Shown here in pieces: positions 62,766 to 64,000 of a stretch of 64,000 nucleotides of DNA. Position 1 is the first letter of the stretch. Each line of letters opens with the position of its first letter. A program made the translations under genes and the position numbers. The notes below the pieces were generated by a model. That model saw nothing but the letters and a program-made list of their open reading frames with translations. It ran no database searches and was not told the origin of the DNA. The DNA comes from Rhizobium sp. ASV8 (GTDB taxonomy: Bacteria > Pseudomonadota > Alphaproteobacteria > Rhizobiales > Rhizobiaceae), in contig NZ_JAELUG010000012.1 in assembly GCF_016429255.1 (NCBI RefSeq), positions 19,087 through 83,086 of the forward strand. Reading direction: 5' to 3'.

Positions 62766-64000
62766 ATGGCGAAAACTAGGACCGGCTTCCACGCAATGGC
62801 GCGGGCTATGCGGGTGCGGATGCTAGCGGTTTTTTCAAATCTAGGCAGATCCGGGGTCGTGGCTGCGCGTTCACATACGAGAAGAGATTGTTCCATCGCT
62901 TCGTTGGTCCGCTCGATACTTGCCGCTTTTTTCGCAATCCTGGCGCTCGCTTCAGCCTCGAGTGAGGCATGGGCAATGTCGGCATCCTGCTCGGCGATCA
63001 ACGCAGTCGGTAGCACTCGCAATTATCGCCAAGGTTTCCTGGCCTCTTCGTTTGAGCCGAATGAAAGCGTTACGGCGACGTTTTATGATTCCGGTTCATC
63101 GGGGGGCATGCCCGGCATGCCCGGCACTTTCGGCAGTATATTCCTGAATAAATACACGCAAGAAAACGTATACGTATATATGTCCATGAACGGATCGGCT
63201 GGAACCCACACATTGACAGCTCCGGCATCGTTCATTCAGACCTATGGACTCTACATTGCGATCATGACGGATCAGGGTACCATCGGTCCCGTAACGCTTA
63301 GCTGCGCGGGTGCACCCTCTGTTCCGACGGTGACAGGTATATCCCCGACGTCCGGTCCAAATGCCGGCGGCACGTCAGTTACAATTTCGGGTACGAATTT
63401 CACGGGTGCTACGGCGGTGATGTTCGGGTCGACCGCGGCGTCGAGCTTTACGGTCAATTCCTCGACTTCCATCACTGCGACAACACCCGCGGGGGTGGGA
63501 GCCGTCGATATTGCCGTGACAACGGCGGGCGGCACGAGTGCGGCCTCAGCGGCTGATCAGTTCACCTATATCCCGGCCCCGACGGTATCGAATATCAGCC
63601 CCAATGCGGGTCCAACAGCAGGCGGCACGACTGTCACCATCACCGGCGCCAATCTGAGCGGTGCGACGAGAGTGACCTTCGGCGGCACCGTGACATCCAG
63701 CTATACAGTTAATAGCGCAACGCAGATCACCGCAACCACCCCGGCGCATGCTGCCGGCAATGCCGATGTCGTGGTGACCACGATCGGCGGCACGGGAGGC
63801 TTGGCCGGCGGCTACACCTTCCTCGGTGCTCCTGTTGCCCGTGATGTATCGGCGACAGTTGCGCAGAATTCTGCAGCCAATCCGATCAACCTCAGCATTA
63901 CGGGTGGAACGGCGATCTCGGTCGCGGTCGCGACGCAGGCGAGCCATGGGGCCGCCACCGCCTCAGGCACGTCGATCACCTACAAGCCGGCGGCAGGCTA
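62766..64000 (+). CDS. TIG/Ig-repeat surface protein, truncated by the window end
   Basis: An open frame of at least 411 residues that runs off the window. It starts with an unusually long leader: about 40 residues rich in Arg before the hydrophobic core SLVRSILAAFFAILALASAS and an AWA cleavage site at residue 70. A unique domain (about 71-183) is followed by two IPT/TIG domains (about 187-268 and 271-353; each opens PTVxxISPxxGPxAGGTxVTI) and the start of a bacterial Ig/cadherin-like unit (about 355 on, ending SITYKPAAG). Such chains are typical of large exported adhesins or autotransporters. An in-frame ATG at 62754 is possible. The C terminus, which would show the export route, is not in view. 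Confidence 0.85.
   Translation, partial: MAKTRTGFHAMARAMRVRMLAVFSNLGRSGVVAARSHTRRDCSIASLVRSILAAFFAILALASASSEAWAMSASCSAINAVGSTRNYRQGFLASSFEPNESVTATFYDSGSSGGMPGMPGTFGSIFLNKYTQENVYVYMSMNGSAGTHTLTAPASFIQTYGLYIAIMTDQGTIGPVTLSCAGAPSVPTVTGISPTSGPNAGGTSVTISGTNFTGATAVMFGSTAASSFTVNSSTSITATTPAGVGAVDIAVTTAGGTSAASAADQFTYIPAPTVSNISPNAGPTAGGTTVTITGANLSGATRVTFGGTVTSSYTVNSATQITATTPAHAAGNADVVVTTIGGTGGLAGGYTFLGAPVARDVSATVAQNSAANPINLSITGGTAISVAVATQASHGAATASGTSITYKPAAG

Overview
The window looks like a replicon (chromosome arm, chromid or megaplasmid) of a Rhizobiales alphaproteobacterium of the Rhizobium/Agrobacterium type. The basis is the high-GC coding sequence, the large number of ABC uptake systems each paired with a GntR, TetR, LysR or XRE regulator, and alphaproteobacterial families such as IalB, CsgH and BtpA. 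I see no rRNA, tRNA, CRISPR array, replication origin or intact insertion sequence. The only mobile-element trace is a decayed IS6-type transposase near 8.8-9.0 kb. The species call is an inference.

0-9 kb: a small sigma-region-2-like protein; an aspartate:alanine antiporter plus aspartate 4-decarboxylase operon (aspT-asdA); a LysR regulator; an SDR-fold protein that lacks its catalytic Tyr/Lys; a GlxA/FtrA-type AraC regulator divergent from a cysteine hydrolase; and the IS6 relic.

9-19 kb: an unusual functional-amyloid (curli) locus. It holds csgG (pore), a 978-residue curlin with roughly 35-42 repeats against five in enterobacterial CsgA, a CsgH-type amyloid inhibitor, a CsgB-like minor curlin, csgF, and a divergent third curlin. 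It is flanked by an IalB protein, a small secreted protein and a regulator with two apparent winged helices. No csgE, csgC or csgD was recognised. The intergenic DNA here is distinctly AT-rich.

19-28 kb: a seven-gene operon behind an 18-bp palindrome. It encodes a NicX-like ring-cleaving dioxygenase, an acyl-CoA-dehydrogenase-fold protein without the usual catalytic Glu, an SRPBCC-alpha/beta-hydrolase fusion, a TetR regulator, a glutamine-synthetase-like ligase, a flavin reductase fused to a LysR effector-binding domain, and an APC permease. I read it as an undescribed catabolic pathway for an amine-bearing or N-heterocyclic aromatic, with a reductase that may be gated by its substrate.

28-35 kb: a polar amino-acid-type ABC importer, a HutC-type GntR regulator, and BtpA/SgcQ, AllA-like and PfkB enzymes in one operon with a clear promoter-operator; then an agmatinase-family ureohydrolase. 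35-39 kb: a D-aminopeptidase-like serine hydrolase and an orphan peptide-binding protein. 39-41 kb: VOC and AHSA1 proteins and an ArsR regulator that is probably leaderless. 41-49 kb: an amino-acid-derivative uptake and catabolism cluster (two permeases, binding protein, M20 peptidase, two aminotransferases, ornithine-cyclodeaminase family, XRE-cupin regulator) with no ATPase, then a lipocalin-like protein.

49-59 kb: a GntR/FCD-controlled sugar operon (ribose-type ABC importer, aldose epimerase, GMC oxidoreductase, galactonate dehydratase, SDR) with two matching operator-like palindromes spaced 84 bp apart. 59-64 kb: a small secreted protein, a divergent 7TMR-DISM histidine kinase/OmpR regulator pair with start codons 23 bp apart, and the start of a TIG/Ig-repeat surface protein that runs off the window end.
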